The translations under genes and the position numbers were made by a program. Below, piece by piece: positions 35,331 through 46,600 of a DNA stretch of 64,000 nt (its first letter is position 1; every line of letters begins with the position of its first letter). Source of the DNA: Paguma larvata (Eukaryota; Chordata; Mammalia; Carnivora; Viverridae); contig CM057826.1 in the NCBI GenBank assembly GCA_030068075.1, positions 96,027,804 to 96,091,803 of the forward strand, written 5' to 3'. The notes under the pieces were generated by a model. That model searched no databases. It was not told the origin of the DNA and worked only from the letters and a program-made list of their open reading frames with translations.

Positions 35331-36816
35331 TGCATTCACCTTGAATTAAGGCCCCTGGTTCTACTACTGTACCTATTTAAGCTACTTCTATAAAGTAGAG
35401 AAAATGACGTGGCTCAATTTCTTTCTGCAGAGCTGGGATTCTCTCTGGCACGCTGCAGCCCCTGAATGCCCATCAAATAAATTCGGGATGAGTTAACCTT
35501 AAATTACTTCACTGTACCCCATACTTACTTGGCACCTTCAGATTACCCTCCCCCCACTGGAGGAGTACTTGGAACTTCAATATAAACTCAGGTGACTGTA
35601 CTGGGGGTAAAATACCTACAATGGCAGTGTAAACCCCAACACTCTACATGAGCAGGGCCAGCAATGGAGTTCTGCTCACTGGGATTATGCCAGCCATTCC
35701 TAGACACTTATTTGTGACCTGATGAAGCCCAGACGAGTCCATTAGCAGGCTTGTCACTGGCAAGAACTCCACAGTCCCCCAGCCCTTTCTTCCCTTGCCG
35801 TCAGGGTCGGTGCAGAGGGTGGGAGACTTGTGTCCAGTGGGCTGCACAGAGCTGCCAGCCAGCACGCAGAGCCCGTGGCAATTAGCACAGTTTCTACAGT
35901 TCCTTAAACAATGTTGATGGACCCTTGTCTTTCATTAAGCTGCCTGAAAGTCAGTCTCCCGATGGATCCCCCAGAGGGAAAATCAAGGAGGAAAGAATTT
36001 ATTTTCAGACACAGTTTAACAACAACCAACTTAAGAAGCACCTAAAAAAAACAAAACGAACAAACAAAAAAACAACAATAATTAAATATTTCTCCAAGGA
36101 GCAAATTAAGATAAATATCCCAAGAGTTATTCACAAAAATCAATTTAGAAAATGTCCAATTAGGATAATACACCCCACATTTCAAGGACCCACGGAAGTG
36201 TTCTGCTTTATCCTCTTTTTGCCATTGTTGTTACACCAGGTTCCCAAGGGAGGGAATTTTTTACACGTTCAGAATGTGATATTCTCTCAAGGAAAGTACC
36301 AAGATTCACATTTGGTGGCACAACATCTTGTTCTCACCCTGATTTCTAGAGTCAAAGGCTTTTTAACAAGAGTCATAACTGAGGTAAATTTAGACCAGTG
36401 AATGGCATCTGATTCAAAGCACAAATTTCACTGTTAACCAAATTTTGTGCCTATCAATGTGACTCTTAGGATAGCCCTCTTGTGCTTCTACCTCCATGTA
36501 ACAAATGAAACGGGCATCCACCTTTTCTCAAAGGAAACTATAGTTTCTCTTGTCCTGTTAATTTTTATTGGGCTTCCAGACGGCCTCTGCCAACTTGACT
36601 TCCAGATAAATGTCACCTCTAGAGTGGTTTCATTCAGAAGGATCTTGGGGTTGATCATCAAGTTAAGTCCCCTACAATCTCCATTAATCTTCAGTGGGAG
36701 GATGGACCATTTTATCGACGGGGAAAACTGAAGCACTAGAGCTTTGGGGTAACCAAAGAGGGCCAGAGCCCAGCATCCAGGCCCAGCCACTTCCCACTTA
36801 CGGCCATCTGATTCTA
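35331..36816. other. Unassigned sequence
   Basis: No named repeat. Frames of about 158 codons occur on each strand (35925-36401 plus, 36488-36967 minus) but neither resembles a known family. Splice context is absent apart from an isolated donor-like CCGTAAGTG near 36800 on the minus strand. Confidence 0.4.
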
Positions 36817-36835
36817 TGGCGCCCCCTAGCAATAC
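36817..36835 (-). promoter_or_regulatory. CTCF-like motif, reverse
   Basis: The complement reads GTATTGCTAGGGGGCGCCA. The 13-position core (CTAGGGGGCGCCA) fits the CTCF consensus throughout. The two upstream C positions are missing. Predicted insulator/loop-anchor site; occupancy unknown. Confidence 0.55.
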
Positions 36836-38064
36836 AAAGTAGGTACGCTTCCCAAAATAGATGACACATTTCCAAATGAGGGGAGGTTGGTTGAAATTTC
36901 TGACCTTAGCTTTTTGAAACTCCTCCATGTGGCGGGTCAAGACAGGATCAACCCACTGAAGGACCAATTTTTGCTTGTCTTTTCCGCAAGGCTGCTGTGT
37001 CTAAAGCACATCGGGAAATTTTAAAAGGCAACCATTAGTGTCTCTGACACATGAAATGCCTACCAGGGTCTTTTTCCTGTTTGTTATCAAGATTAACATG
37101 AAAATATGCTACAAAGAACAAAGAAAAGCACTATTTGAATGACTTTCAGTCTCCATGCAATGCAAATGCAGTTCAAACGCAGAAAGTGCCTCTTCTCTTT
37201 CGCTTTTGGCCAGGAATAGATCATTTCTTACCCCTCACTAGGATGAGTATGGCAGAGCCCTCATTATCTCATACCCATGTTTTCCAAATCAATCAGCTCC
37301 CTGCTACACCACTGGGCTTTTTAATTTAAATGTCAGCTAAAGTTAGAATGTGTTTTATAAAAATGTCAGAGACTCCTTAACCTAAGTTTTGTGTTGGTCT
37401 TGTCTATCACTCTTCGTTGACAACGTTAAGGAAATCATTTTTCTAAGAACATTTACACTAAGGGTCTCTGAATTTTCATGATACTCTCCTTTAAAAAGCC
37501 TGAACTCTGGTTAAAAATTAAAATGTTCCATATTACAAGTTTCTATACAGAGTCACACTTGACTAATGTATCAAAGGTCTAAAAGCTTTCCCACCTTGGC
37601 AATGACATTGCAAATTAAGAAAACACTTAAAAAGCTGGAAGGGGATCAGTGTTTCTCCGTGGGCTTTTGGAGCATGACTCTCCTGCCCACTGCAGGACTT
37701 TCAACTTCCCTTCTCCTCTCCACTAAATGCCAACAATTCTTCTGAGTTATTGTGGCAACCAAAAAAACCCTCCACACATTTCCAAACAGCTCCTGAGGCA
37801 AGCTGCTGCCTCTGTATTGTTGAGACAGGATTAAACTACAAATTTCAAAACCCTCCCACCGGACAAAAAACAAACGCAAATACTTACCAGCCACAAAGTC
37901 TCTCCTCACGCCTCCCCATCGAGAGTCTCCCCAGTTATTTTGACTCCTTAAACTGTTGAAATAATACCCTGGGGCCGCTCATTTCATTACTGGGAGTTTA
38001 CTGCTTTATGATGCTGCCTGAGCTCTGTTGCCCCCTTGCTGGTGATAGAAGTCTTCACTGGCTT
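36836..38064. other. Unassigned sequence, possible conserved non-coding block
   Basis: No repeat recognised. A perfect POU octamer ATGCAAAT lies at 37160-37167. A consensus-like donor (CTG|GTAAGTA, minus strand, 37881-37890) has no convincing partner acceptor. Confidence 0.35.
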
Positions 38065-38170
38065 AAGCGGTGACCTGCAAGAGGGCAGGTATCTTAGGAT
38101 AGACGTCTTATGTTCCACATGGAGCAGAGTCCTGAGCACGACGTATGTTTCTACTGGATGGATGGATAAT
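38065..38170 (+). mobile_element. L2-like 3' fragment (faint)
   Basis: 'caagagggcaggtatcttag' followed by 'gagtcctgagcacgacgt' and 'ctactggatggatggataat' resembles the L2 tail ('agggcagggactgtgtctt…gcctggcaca…gaatgaatgaa'). Confidence 0.35.
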
Positions 38171-39090
38171 AGGACCTAAATCCTGGACCACTGGCCAATG
38201 GCTTACTAAGCAATAGGGTATATTCTGTCTCACTGCTTCTTATTTGTCTTCATGCCTTGCCAGGGTTCTGGATTGTGTCCATAGCATGGTGGCAGTTGGG
38301 CTCTTTTGCCCTCACACTATCACATGGAAGGACACAAGAGAAGGAAAATAGTAAAATCTGTTGTGGGTGAGCAGGTATATAGAAATGGCCACAAATAGTG
38401 TATGTGTATATACACGCAAAGAAAACGTGCTAATGTTTACCAGATAAAAATATTTTTTTCAAAATTTGACATTTTAGGGGAAAAGGAGATGTTCCTCTTG
38501 AATTACCTTTCTACACTGCCTCTATTTTTATTATTTGGTGCGAGGTTTCCACTGTTGCTCTTTTACCAAAGCACTTAACAGATGTCTTTCCGAAGGCATC
38601 AAACCACTATTGCCGTTGTTATCTTCTCACTCCCCAATTTCTTTTTCAGTAAACAAATTACCCAGAATATATTTCCCTCTTATCTATATATGCTGGAGAG
38701 AAGAAAAAATAGAAAAGAATTTTACTCTCAAAGGGTGATTTTTCTTATTAATAACCAGAGACACAGAAACAAACTACAGTTGATTCAAACAGCAAACACT
38801 AATCCTTGCGATTTTTGTAGCCTCAGTAAGTGCTTTCTTCTAGGAGATGAATGGAGATAATCCTCAGATAAGAGAAAAGGTGAAGAACACAACAGATTTA
38901 ACAATCAAGTTTAAGGGTGAGGGAACTACAGGTCTTATCAGGAGAGGGCAATGCAGAGATGAAGTTGCACACTTGAGTTTTTTCTCTGGGATGATGATAA
39001 ATTCACATGGATCCAATTTGTCCATTTCCCTATCTCTATAGCTCACAATAAGCCACAAGCATAAAGCATCTGACCTTCTCCAAGATGTAA
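38171..39090. other. Unassigned sequence
   Basis: Nothing recognised. A pyrimidine tract plus AG at about 38843 and an open frame follow, but no matching donor of quality. Confidence 0.4.
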
Positions 39091-39106
39091 TAGTGCCACC
39101 TGCAGC
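39091..39106 (-). promoter_or_regulatory. CTCF-like motif, reverse
   Basis: The complement reads GCTGCAGGTGGCACTA. The AGGTGGCACTA core fits the CTCF consensus fully, with two mismatches upstream. Confidence 0.45.
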
Positions 39107-40199
39107 CTTCCTCTCCTTAAAGAAAAGAAAGAAACCATCCCATTAACAGACTGAACCAAAGTATCATCAGTCATGGCAAGACTGGGCAAAAGTCTTGTCA
39201 GGGGGCAGCTTTGCCCTTCTCTCTCTCTCCCTCCCTGCCACCCAGTCCAGGCAGTTTCCCACTAACTCATTCTATTCTGACTCACCTCCGTGGTCAGCCT
39301 CAGGAAGAGGCTGAGTTTGAATCACTAGGACACTGTCCCTCAGGAAACAAAGCACTTCTGTGATGTTTTCCAATTCCCCATTTTCAGACAGTGCTGCTTC
39401 CCCAGCCGGGAGACCCCCACCCCCCCAAAAAAAATGCTTCAAAAGCTACCAGTCCTAGTCAAACTGCTGCCAGTCCAGCAGAAAAGTCTTAGCATGATTT
39501 CAATGCATTATCTCCTTCCTGCACACCAGGAGGAGGCAGGCAATGTGGAGACATTAGTCACTGTGGATTCACTCAGCAGGATTCAAATGGAACCTATTTT
39601 GCTTGAACTTGAACCTAAACCTAATAGTAGTATCATTCAAGAGAAAAGAGAAATATGGTGTTTTAAAAAATCAACAGTTTTCAAACAAAAACACATATCC
39701 CCCAAATCGAACCTGAGCTAGATGGATGTTTCATTAACTTTTTAATCTAGAAGGCATTCCCACAGCAATTTCTCCATGGCATTGGGCAGCCAGCCTCTTT
39801 ACTGGCTGCCAGTTCACAGATGACAATACCCCTGGCAGGGTGGACAACTAATATAGCACCAGTCTGCAAACTTGGCTTCCCTGCCAGGTAGCTTAAAACC
39901 CATTTGTACAGTCCGGTTTAATTTTTTGAGCATACAGACCCACGGGTTATGTGAACTCACTGATTCGAGGACATGTTTTTGTATATTCCTACGCCTCTTA
40001 CAAATCAGATCCAAAAAGGAATAATGGGTGGACTACTTGGCCAGTTCGAGCCATTATTCTCTCTGGCATGGGTGGAGGAAAAGATAGAGTAGTGTCAGCA
40101 AGGTTATCAGCAGTTTGTTTTTCTGGAGGAAATGTTACACGTCCACTGCCAAGCACATCTATCTGTCTGACTGCTTTGTCTCTGATTGTCTCTCTTTTT
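39107..40199. other. Unassigned sequence
   Basis: Nothing recognised. Confidence 0.4.
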
Positions 40200-40335
40200 T
40201 TTCTCCTCTCTCACGTACACATGTACTCTCCTTAATTATAGCAGAAAACAGTGCATTCTGCACACTTCACAACATCTGTTCCGGCCTTAATTAATCCAAC
40301 TCTCACATGGTCTCCATAGCAACGATACTTAACAG
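40200..40335. promoter_or_regulatory. Candidate regulatory block with X-box-like site
   Basis: Contains CCTTAATTA, CCTTAATTAATCC and, at 40310-40323, GTCTCCATAGCAAC, which matches the RFX X-box (GTNRCC-N-RGYAAC) except at one position. No repeat recognised. Confidence 0.35.
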
Positions 40336-41239
40336 GCTCCAGTCTCTGCATTCAAAGATCTTCCTCTAAGCGAATGACTCAAAGTATGGACCTTACCAAA
40401 ATAATTTCACGTTAATTTCGGTGTTGGATATAATGAGAACTGTGCGTAGAAGGTGTTTACATGGAAAGACTAGGTTACAATATCACATTCAGCATCACCA
40501 TTGTAAAATCAACTGCCTCACACCAGGAATACAAAGTAACAATGATTTTTCAAAGTATTGCTGGAAAAAAGTCCCAGGACTACTTTTATGGAACCAGAAA
40601 TTCCTGTGCTACAGATGATCAATGACTCAGTTATCTTGACGGAGGGTACAGTTATTGTTTGTAGGCCAGTGAGATGAAACCCAAGGGTTAAAAAGAAACT
40701 CATCAGGAGTTGTGCTTCCTGCGCTTCTGGCTTTACAGAGCTTAATTAAATGCCTATTGTCCTTTCCTGGTACCTGCCAACTTCTTACCCAAATTACAGC
40801 CTGCCAGCAGCGGAGAGGTGGACTAAGGCTTTCCAAGAAGGCCATGTATGCTGCTGAGGGAAATGTCAAACATATTTCTGAGGGTCTGTTTTAGTTCCGT
40901 GGCCTATAGAGAAATGCTATCCTTGAAACTGACTTTATTTGTGTTTCTGTTTGGAGGTATTACAGCAGAGATTGTAAAATTTAGCACTGACAACGGAAAG
41001 TCTACTCAAATATTATACATGGTACTGGAGGGAGTGGGGAGGAAGAGTAGACAGAGCATAGGAGAATGAAGCCAGGCCCAAAGAGCATGTGAATACATAC
41101 CGGCTTCTGTCATTAAATGCTTAACGTGGGAGTTAATAAGAAGTAAACCAATTTTTGGAGTTCTAGCTCTCTTCTGCTTCGTGGCTTCCTTCTTTGAAGA
41201 GGCAAACAACCCAAAACCAGCTGAGGTTACTGTGCAGTA
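40336..41239. other. Unassigned sequence
   Basis: Nothing recognised. Confidence 0.4.
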
Positions 41240-41380
41240 TTTATTGCTCTGGCCTTAATTCACTTGGCTCTTGCAACATACCTGCAAGGCATGGCTATTC
41301 TTACCATCATCCCCATTTTGTAGAGAAGCAAACTGATCTCAGAAGCAAGGTTGCAGGATTGTACAACTCCAAGAGATTTT
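41240..41380 (-). mobile_element. MIR SINE fragment
   Basis: 'catccccattttgtagagaa' with 'gcaaactgatctcagaagca' corresponds to the MIR reverse complement. Confidence 0.6.
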
Positions 41381-41414
41381 TCTCACATTGGATTCCACGA
41401 GCCTGGGTGCTCTA

Positions 41415-41432
41415 TGGTGCCCCCTGGCACCG
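41415..41432 (-). promoter_or_regulatory. CTCF-like motif, reverse
   Basis: The complement reads CGGTGCCAGGGGGCACCA. The CCAGGGGGCACCA core matches the CTCF consensus at all 13 positions. Its 3' flank (CCATAGA) is the same as that of the site at 36.8 kb. Confidence 0.55.
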
Positions 41433-41734
41433 TGCGACCCCATGGACCCGTGGGGTTTCAGTAAGCAGAACCCGAACCTATTAGACTTTGCCATGTCTTT
41501 TTACTGCCTCTCTCACACAGGCAGAGGGACCTCTGTGCGTGAGAGGCAATCAGGAAAGAACATGGTGAACTCTTGGTGTTAATCACAAGATCTTTCTGGA
41601 ATATTCCTACCATGCACCCTCTCTACATCCTTAAATTGTTTTTTTCTTTTCCATTCTCCACAAAGCCCTAAGTGGTAGACTTAGACGGGGTGAGGAGCAG
41701 CATCAGAGCTGACAAAGAAAATAAAACAGGAGGG

Positions 41735-42345
41735 GCTTCCAAGACAGCGACTAGGAAGATCCTGAACTTACCTCTTCCCCCAGGGGCACAAGTCTACATT
41801 CACATAAGCAGCGATTTCCTCTGAAAACCAGCTGAGCAGTTGCTTCATATGGCAAACAAAAAAGAGAGCCACGCAGGCAAGAGCGGCTGACACACAGTTC
41901 TACCAAAATCCCCTCTCCTGACGCAGCAACACACAATTGCGAAAAACTCAAAACCTGGAGGTTCTCTCTGCGGAGTATGGGGTTTGTATCCCCACCGCGA
42001 CTTACACCTCAGGAACAACCCTCAGAACACCTGGCTTTGAACATCTACAGACGTCACACCCACTGCCCCGTGGAGGAAAAGGGCGGGAGCCAGCTGCCTG
42101 AGGGTCTGCCTGAATCTAGGCTCTGAGATCTCCCCCTGTGGGACACTGACAGGTCTTTGCACACCCTCAACTACCTTCAAGACCAGGAGAGGTGGCTGTT
42201 TCATCTGATGTATAGAAACCAATTCAGAGAGTCCGGCAAAATGAGGAAACAGAATATGTTCCAAATAAAACAACAAAATAAAACCTCAGGAAAAAAAAAA
42301 AAAACTTAATGAAACGGAGGTAAGAAAATAAAGCAGAAAAGCCAA
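41735..42345 (+). mobile_element. L1 5' region fragment (upstream of or into ORF1)
   Basis: 'agatcctgaacttacctctt' near the start, 'aaaccaattcagagagtccg' with 'gcaaaatgaggaaacagaat', and 'aaaataaaacctcagg' follow the order of the mid-age mammalian L1 5' segment. An A run of 14 interrupts the consensus near 42290. Truncated at both ends and not coding. Confidence 0.65.
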
Positions 42346-43224
42346 GTGAGTCTTTTTCTCCCCCTTTCCCTCCACTTAACTCTGTTTTGACTCATGAATG
42401 TCATCAGTTTCTCCCACAGAAGCACCCCGAAGCATCCTTCTGGACCCCTCTGCTCTAGTAAGCACCTTCAAGTGGTCGCAGGGCCCCTTTCACTCTTGGT
42501 TTCTTGTGGCTTACGATCTAGTAGGCAGATATCCAGTTGGGCGGAACCCAATCACTTTTATGGTAGAGGAGGGTGTGGAAGAGAGAGGGGATAAGGAGGA
42601 GGCAGACTCCTCCGAAACCTGGCTTTCTGTGGAACCCAATCAGTTCCCGGTGAGAGAGAGAAAATTCCTCAGAACTTTTGCAAGAGCATTGGAAAGAGGT
42701 GAAGGTAGACAGATGCTCTCACTGGACACCTTAAGCCATAGGGGAGGAGCATGCTCTTCAGTACTTCCAAACGCGTGCTCCGGTGTCTCTGGGCTTGAAT
42801 GGGCTTCCTTGCTCACATTGTCTTTCCCCCTCTCTGACTTCCTTCAGGCATCTTCCACTTTAAGACAACTCCCTCCGTTCCACATGTGACTGGCCCCCAA
42901 TGTGCTAGGAGAGCTACCTGTATTTCTCCACGTCTGTTCATGTGTCTCTCTTCTCCAACAACTTGCAGGCTAATTCATCTTTCTTTTGTTTCTAGGAGAT
43001 AGTTTGGCCTTTAGCCGACAGTCAAGTGTCTAAAGAAAAAATGCACTGAGTGAAGATTTAGGGATGCAAGTAAGTTGAAAGCTAACCTTATTAGGAAACC
43101 TTAGTCCAACCTTGTGACTAGCCATCTCCAGGCATGCCACTTCTCTATTTGTGGTTTCTGGCTGTAAAGGGATAATATGCCTGAGGACTGGCACCAGGCT
43201 TGGCAATTACTCAAAAATTATTTA
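42346..43224. other. Unassigned sequence with paired CCAAT motifs
   Basis: No named repeat. The identical 12-mer GGAACCCAATCA occurs at 42543-42554 and 42631-42642, each holding a CCAAT box. The 163-codon frame (42398-42889, plus) has no family resemblance. Confidence 0.4.
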
Positions 43225-43448
43225 ATGATTTAATAATAACAAGCCTATATTGACAACTATGCCCCAGGTTCTCTTCTAATCACATCACATATATTAATCA
43301 TTTGAGTCTCACAATTCCGTAAGGTAATCAGCCCTCCTGTATAGGTGAGGAAACTGTGACCTAGACAGGTCAAGTGACACACCCAAGACACACAACGAGT
43401 GGAAGGTCTGGCTCCAAAATCCATGCTCTCCACTGCTGTGTCTCTCGC
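43225..43448 (-). mobile_element. MIR SINE, nearly full length
   Basis: 'ataggtgaggaaactgtgac', 'ggtcaagtgacacacccaag' and 'aaaatccatgctctccactg' are a clear MIR reverse complement. Confidence 0.8.
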
Positions 43449-44679
43449 CGACCGAGACAGAGATGGTCGGATGCTAATGACCTCAGGGTGGTTCTGAGTA
43501 TGAAAGGGGGTCCCAGGTCCCGGGAATGAAGACATGTTCCCTTTTACTCCTTTATCTGTCAACCCAGGATTTAATCACACTCCCCCTTTTTGCCTTATAT
43601 AACTCTACACACCATCACAACACACACACCACTGCCACCTCTGCACCAAGTGTTTTTGCCCTTTTCTGAACGGACAGGGCTCCACTGTGAGTGGGCTGGA
43701 GAGCGTTGCAGGCCTCCAGCAATTAGGCAGTCCTGATGAAATCCAGAGTAGCTTGGACTGGAAGTGGGGGCGCACATAAATTCACACAGCCTGCAAAGGA
43801 CAGAGCCTAAGTGCTGCTTTTCTTTCCACAGCAAATCTCTCATGGGATGAATGTTTCCTTTAAGCTCCTTGGTGGCTGGGAAAAGTAGATAGATCCTTTA
43901 GAGGAAACTTATTAATGATACTAGAAATTAGGGTGGTCTTCTCCTAGGATTAGTGCGTTTCCTTTGGAGCCATAGAGTGACCTCTACTGAGACTTAAATT
44001 CAGGGCACAGTAAAGACCACGTGAAAAGGAAGAACTTATCAAGAAAGCTTTTCAACTTCTATACAGATGAAAGGTCATAACATTAAATAAGACAATTACC
44101 GAGAGAAACCCATGGACGAACTTATTTCAAAAGATACTAAGACTTCCCCATGAAGACCCAAAGTGTGCAGGGCTTGAAAACCAACAGAGCACAACATATT
44201 TTTAAAGAACTGTGTGAGGATTCTGAACATCTATTCATATTTTCACATACAGATATTTCTATATCCACCATCAGGGGGAAAGAGAAGATATTTATAGTTA
44301 TCAGAGCAAGGATTTAGAATGAAATATCAATATGTTCCATATTCAAGGAATATAGGATTCTGGACTAGACTTCGTTGGAGAGAGGGGGCAGACAGATTTT
44401 TCTCTTTAGTTGCCTTTTGGAAGGGAAGATGCATCTTTTAATTTAGGAGTTCAGCTTGGAAGTGAAGTGATTGACTAAAATTTTAGTAAGCTATATCCAT
44501 TCTTGAAAATTAGTCCTTAATCTGTTATGATTGTGACCAAAATGGCCAGAAGCAGAAAGAATCAGAAAGAGTATTCCCAAAAAAGGCTTTTTTTTAAAAA
44601 AAAAAAAAAAGAAGATTTGACTTGCCTACGTAAAAATATAAAATAGGTATTCAGTTGGCCAAACAATGGAGGCTGGGTG
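43449..44679. other. Unassigned sequence
   Basis: No gene recognised. A T/A homopolymer junction lies at about 44588-44611. Confidence 0.4.
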
Positions 44680-44907
44680 AATTTTTTTCCCTTCTTTTTT
44701 CTTTAAAGTTTATTTATTTTGAGAGAGAGCAAGCAGGAGAGGGGCAGAGAGAGAGGGAGACAGAATCTGAAGCAGGTTCTGCAGGTCAGTGCAGAGCCCG
44801 ATGCAGGGTTCAAACTCACAAACCATGAGATCATAACCTGAGCTGAAATCAAGAGTCAGAGGCTTAACCGACTGAGCCACCCAGATGTCCCCAAATTTTT
44901 TCCCTTC
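44680..44907 (-). mobile_element. CAN-SINE with 15-bp TSD
   Basis: Body about 44695-44892, reverse ('cgactgagccacccagatgt' is the head complement). Target-site duplications AATTTTTTTCCCTTC (44680-44694) and AAATTTTTTCCCTTC (44893-44907) differ at one position. Confidence 0.95.
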
Positions 44908-45133
44908 CTACCACAGCTCCCTCCTGGTAAGTGTTGCAATTGGGTGAATTTAGTACTCCTTGATTCTCACTTTTAGTAGGGGGAGACAGCGTTGGTATGT
45001 GAAATGTCTATTTTACTAATGTCTTACGCAATATTAAAATTCCAAAGTCAAATTGTGAGGTGACAGGTATTTTTTGATTCTGAGCAAAACAGATACAAAC
45101 ATTCCTGAAGGACAAGCTGAAAACATTTCCTGG

Positions 45134-45139
45134 TTTATT
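45134..45139 (-). terminator. Candidate poly(A) signal for the minus-strand exon
   Basis: TTTATT on the plus strand gives AATAAA on the minus strand. It is followed within about 40 nt by GT-rich sequence, as expected for cleavage and polyadenylation. It lies about 950 nt past the stop codon of the exon at 46089-46252. An ATTAAA variant near 45935 is a nearer alternative. Confidence 0.3.
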
Positions 45140-46088
45140 TTCTTACAGAGAGACCCATATGACTCTGAAGGTGGGACGTGCTATGCTCCTTTGTGAAAAA
45201 GGAGCACAATGAGGTTTGCTCAGAGAGCTTTTGTCCTGGAAGAACTGGAGGACAGAGGTCCTTCTACAGAGTGGTAATAGTTCTTGCTCCCAGGGCCTGA
45301 GGACTCAGGGCCTACCGTTGAGAAGCAGGGTTTACTGGAGCTTCACTAGTTACAACCACATGGACTGGCTAGGGCTCTGCCTCAGGGCTGTATTGAAGGA
45401 TGAGGCTGAACCAGCTTGAGAAACAACCAGCATTAGGACCAAGAAAGTGAGTCTGCGAAGCGTGTGGCCCAGGTCCTGAGAGTCCAGACTGTATCCACAG
45501 CAGAGCGGTTGCCTGGTTGGAACAGGTCCCCAGACAGGACATGCTGGTTGCATGGTGACTGTAACAGATCATCAGCAGGATCCACCGCTGGGACTCCCCA
45601 AAGAGAAATTAAACTACCCAAGAAAGGGACTTTCCCACATCCCTCTCTGACTTTTGGGGCACCAGCGCCACTCTCCATAGCCACCTGCTGTGGCTGTGAA
45701 GGTTTGCCCATCATGACTATAGCTCGTGCCATCCACATCGGTTCTTCTAGACCTGAAGAAAGGCATTTCAAAAACCAGATGATCCAGCAGAAAACGCAAT
45801 CTGGAATTTTACTCCAGTCTCGTAACAACTTCGAAAGTATTTCTGCTCATTCGAGTTAATTCCTCCTCCAGAAATCTGAAATTAGGTGTGATAAGTTAAC
45901 GATTACACAAACAGAACTGCTTTCAATAATTTAATTGGACTCATGCCCCAAAACTGAACGTGCACGAAATATTAAATATTACTCTTACAGCAATTTAGAC
46001 ACATTCACAACGAACATCAGGAAATGAAAAAAAAATCTGCACAAAACGCCAGTGTTGTGTTTTGTTTGGAAAAATGATGACAACGTAA
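45140..46088 (-). other. Putative 3' UTR of the minus-strand gene
   Basis: If the exon at 46089-46252 is real, this is its 3' untranslated part. No named repeat interrupts it. Open frames of 131 codons exist on both strands within 45.43-45.86 kb, but neither shows a recognisable domain or splice context. Confidence 0.3.
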
Positions 46089-46252
46089 TTAGAGGTAAAC
46101 AATGGTTTCTTCAGCGCCATCTCCAGTCTCCCCGTCCTGTCTGGTCAGCGTCTGGAGATTCAGCTTCGCTTCTGCCATCAAGGTCTGCAGCTGAGAGCCA
46201 AGTGGATTCGAGTCCAGGGAGGGTGGAAACTCAGTCTGAGAGAGGTCCCAAT
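46089..46252 (-). CDS. Probable terminal coding exon of an unrecognised gene
   Basis: Seen: on the minus strand, a CTGAC branch-point-like motif and the tract TGTGCCGTCTGTCTGTTGCAG end at 46253. They are followed by two bases that complete a split codon and then 53 open codons and TAA (46089-46091). The other two frames stop after 7 and 24 codons. Gln is CAG in 5 of 5 cases, CTG leads the Leu codons, GC3 is about 60%, and several CpGs survive, all typical of mammalian coding exons. The peptide starts WDLSQTEFPPSLD, has a Leu/Gln-rich middle (LQTLMAEAKLNLQTL, possibly helical), an acidic Gly/Asp/Glu stretch, and ends ETIVYL. V-x-L at the C-terminus resembles a class II PDZ ligand. I do not recognise the protein. 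Preceding exons are not evident, so a long upstream intron is inferred. A conserved non-coding element is the alternative. Confidence 0.55.
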
Positions 46253-46600
46253 CTGCAACAGACAGACGGCACAGGTCAGGAGGATCAGCTTGAGGCCCAC
46301 GAGGCAGGTGACACTATTAGTCAGAGCTCCCTAAGCCTGGGAAATGCAGTGCCCACATATACAGCGACCAAGAAACCGCAGAGACCAAGAAGAAAGGAAC
46401 AAAATGCAATCAAATCAAATGATTTAATCGCTATATTGTCAAGATGTGGTTGTCTGTGTGTTCAAATGTCTCCTATGGCTAAAAGTAACCTTTACAAAAC
46501 CATCCTAAGGGAGTGGGAGTGTCAAACGAATAAAGACTTGTCACCATTTGTGGGCAGATAAAACACTGCTACTGCGAAACAAGAGTACGTATTTATTTTT
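46253..46600. other. Putative intron start, unassigned
   Basis: Holds the 3' splice site of the exon to its left. Otherwise nothing recognised. Confidence 0.35.

Noticed and set aside
36797..36967. Donor-like CCGTAAGTG inside a 159-codon minus-strand frame
   Set aside because: No acceptor of quality. The CTCF-like motif next to it better explains the conserved-looking bases.
37881..37974. Strong donor CTG|GTAAGTA on the minus strand with an open 22-codon stretch behind it
   Set aside because: The upstream acceptor is poor, the frame is short, and it lies beyond the stop of the only supported minus-strand exon, so it would need another gene.
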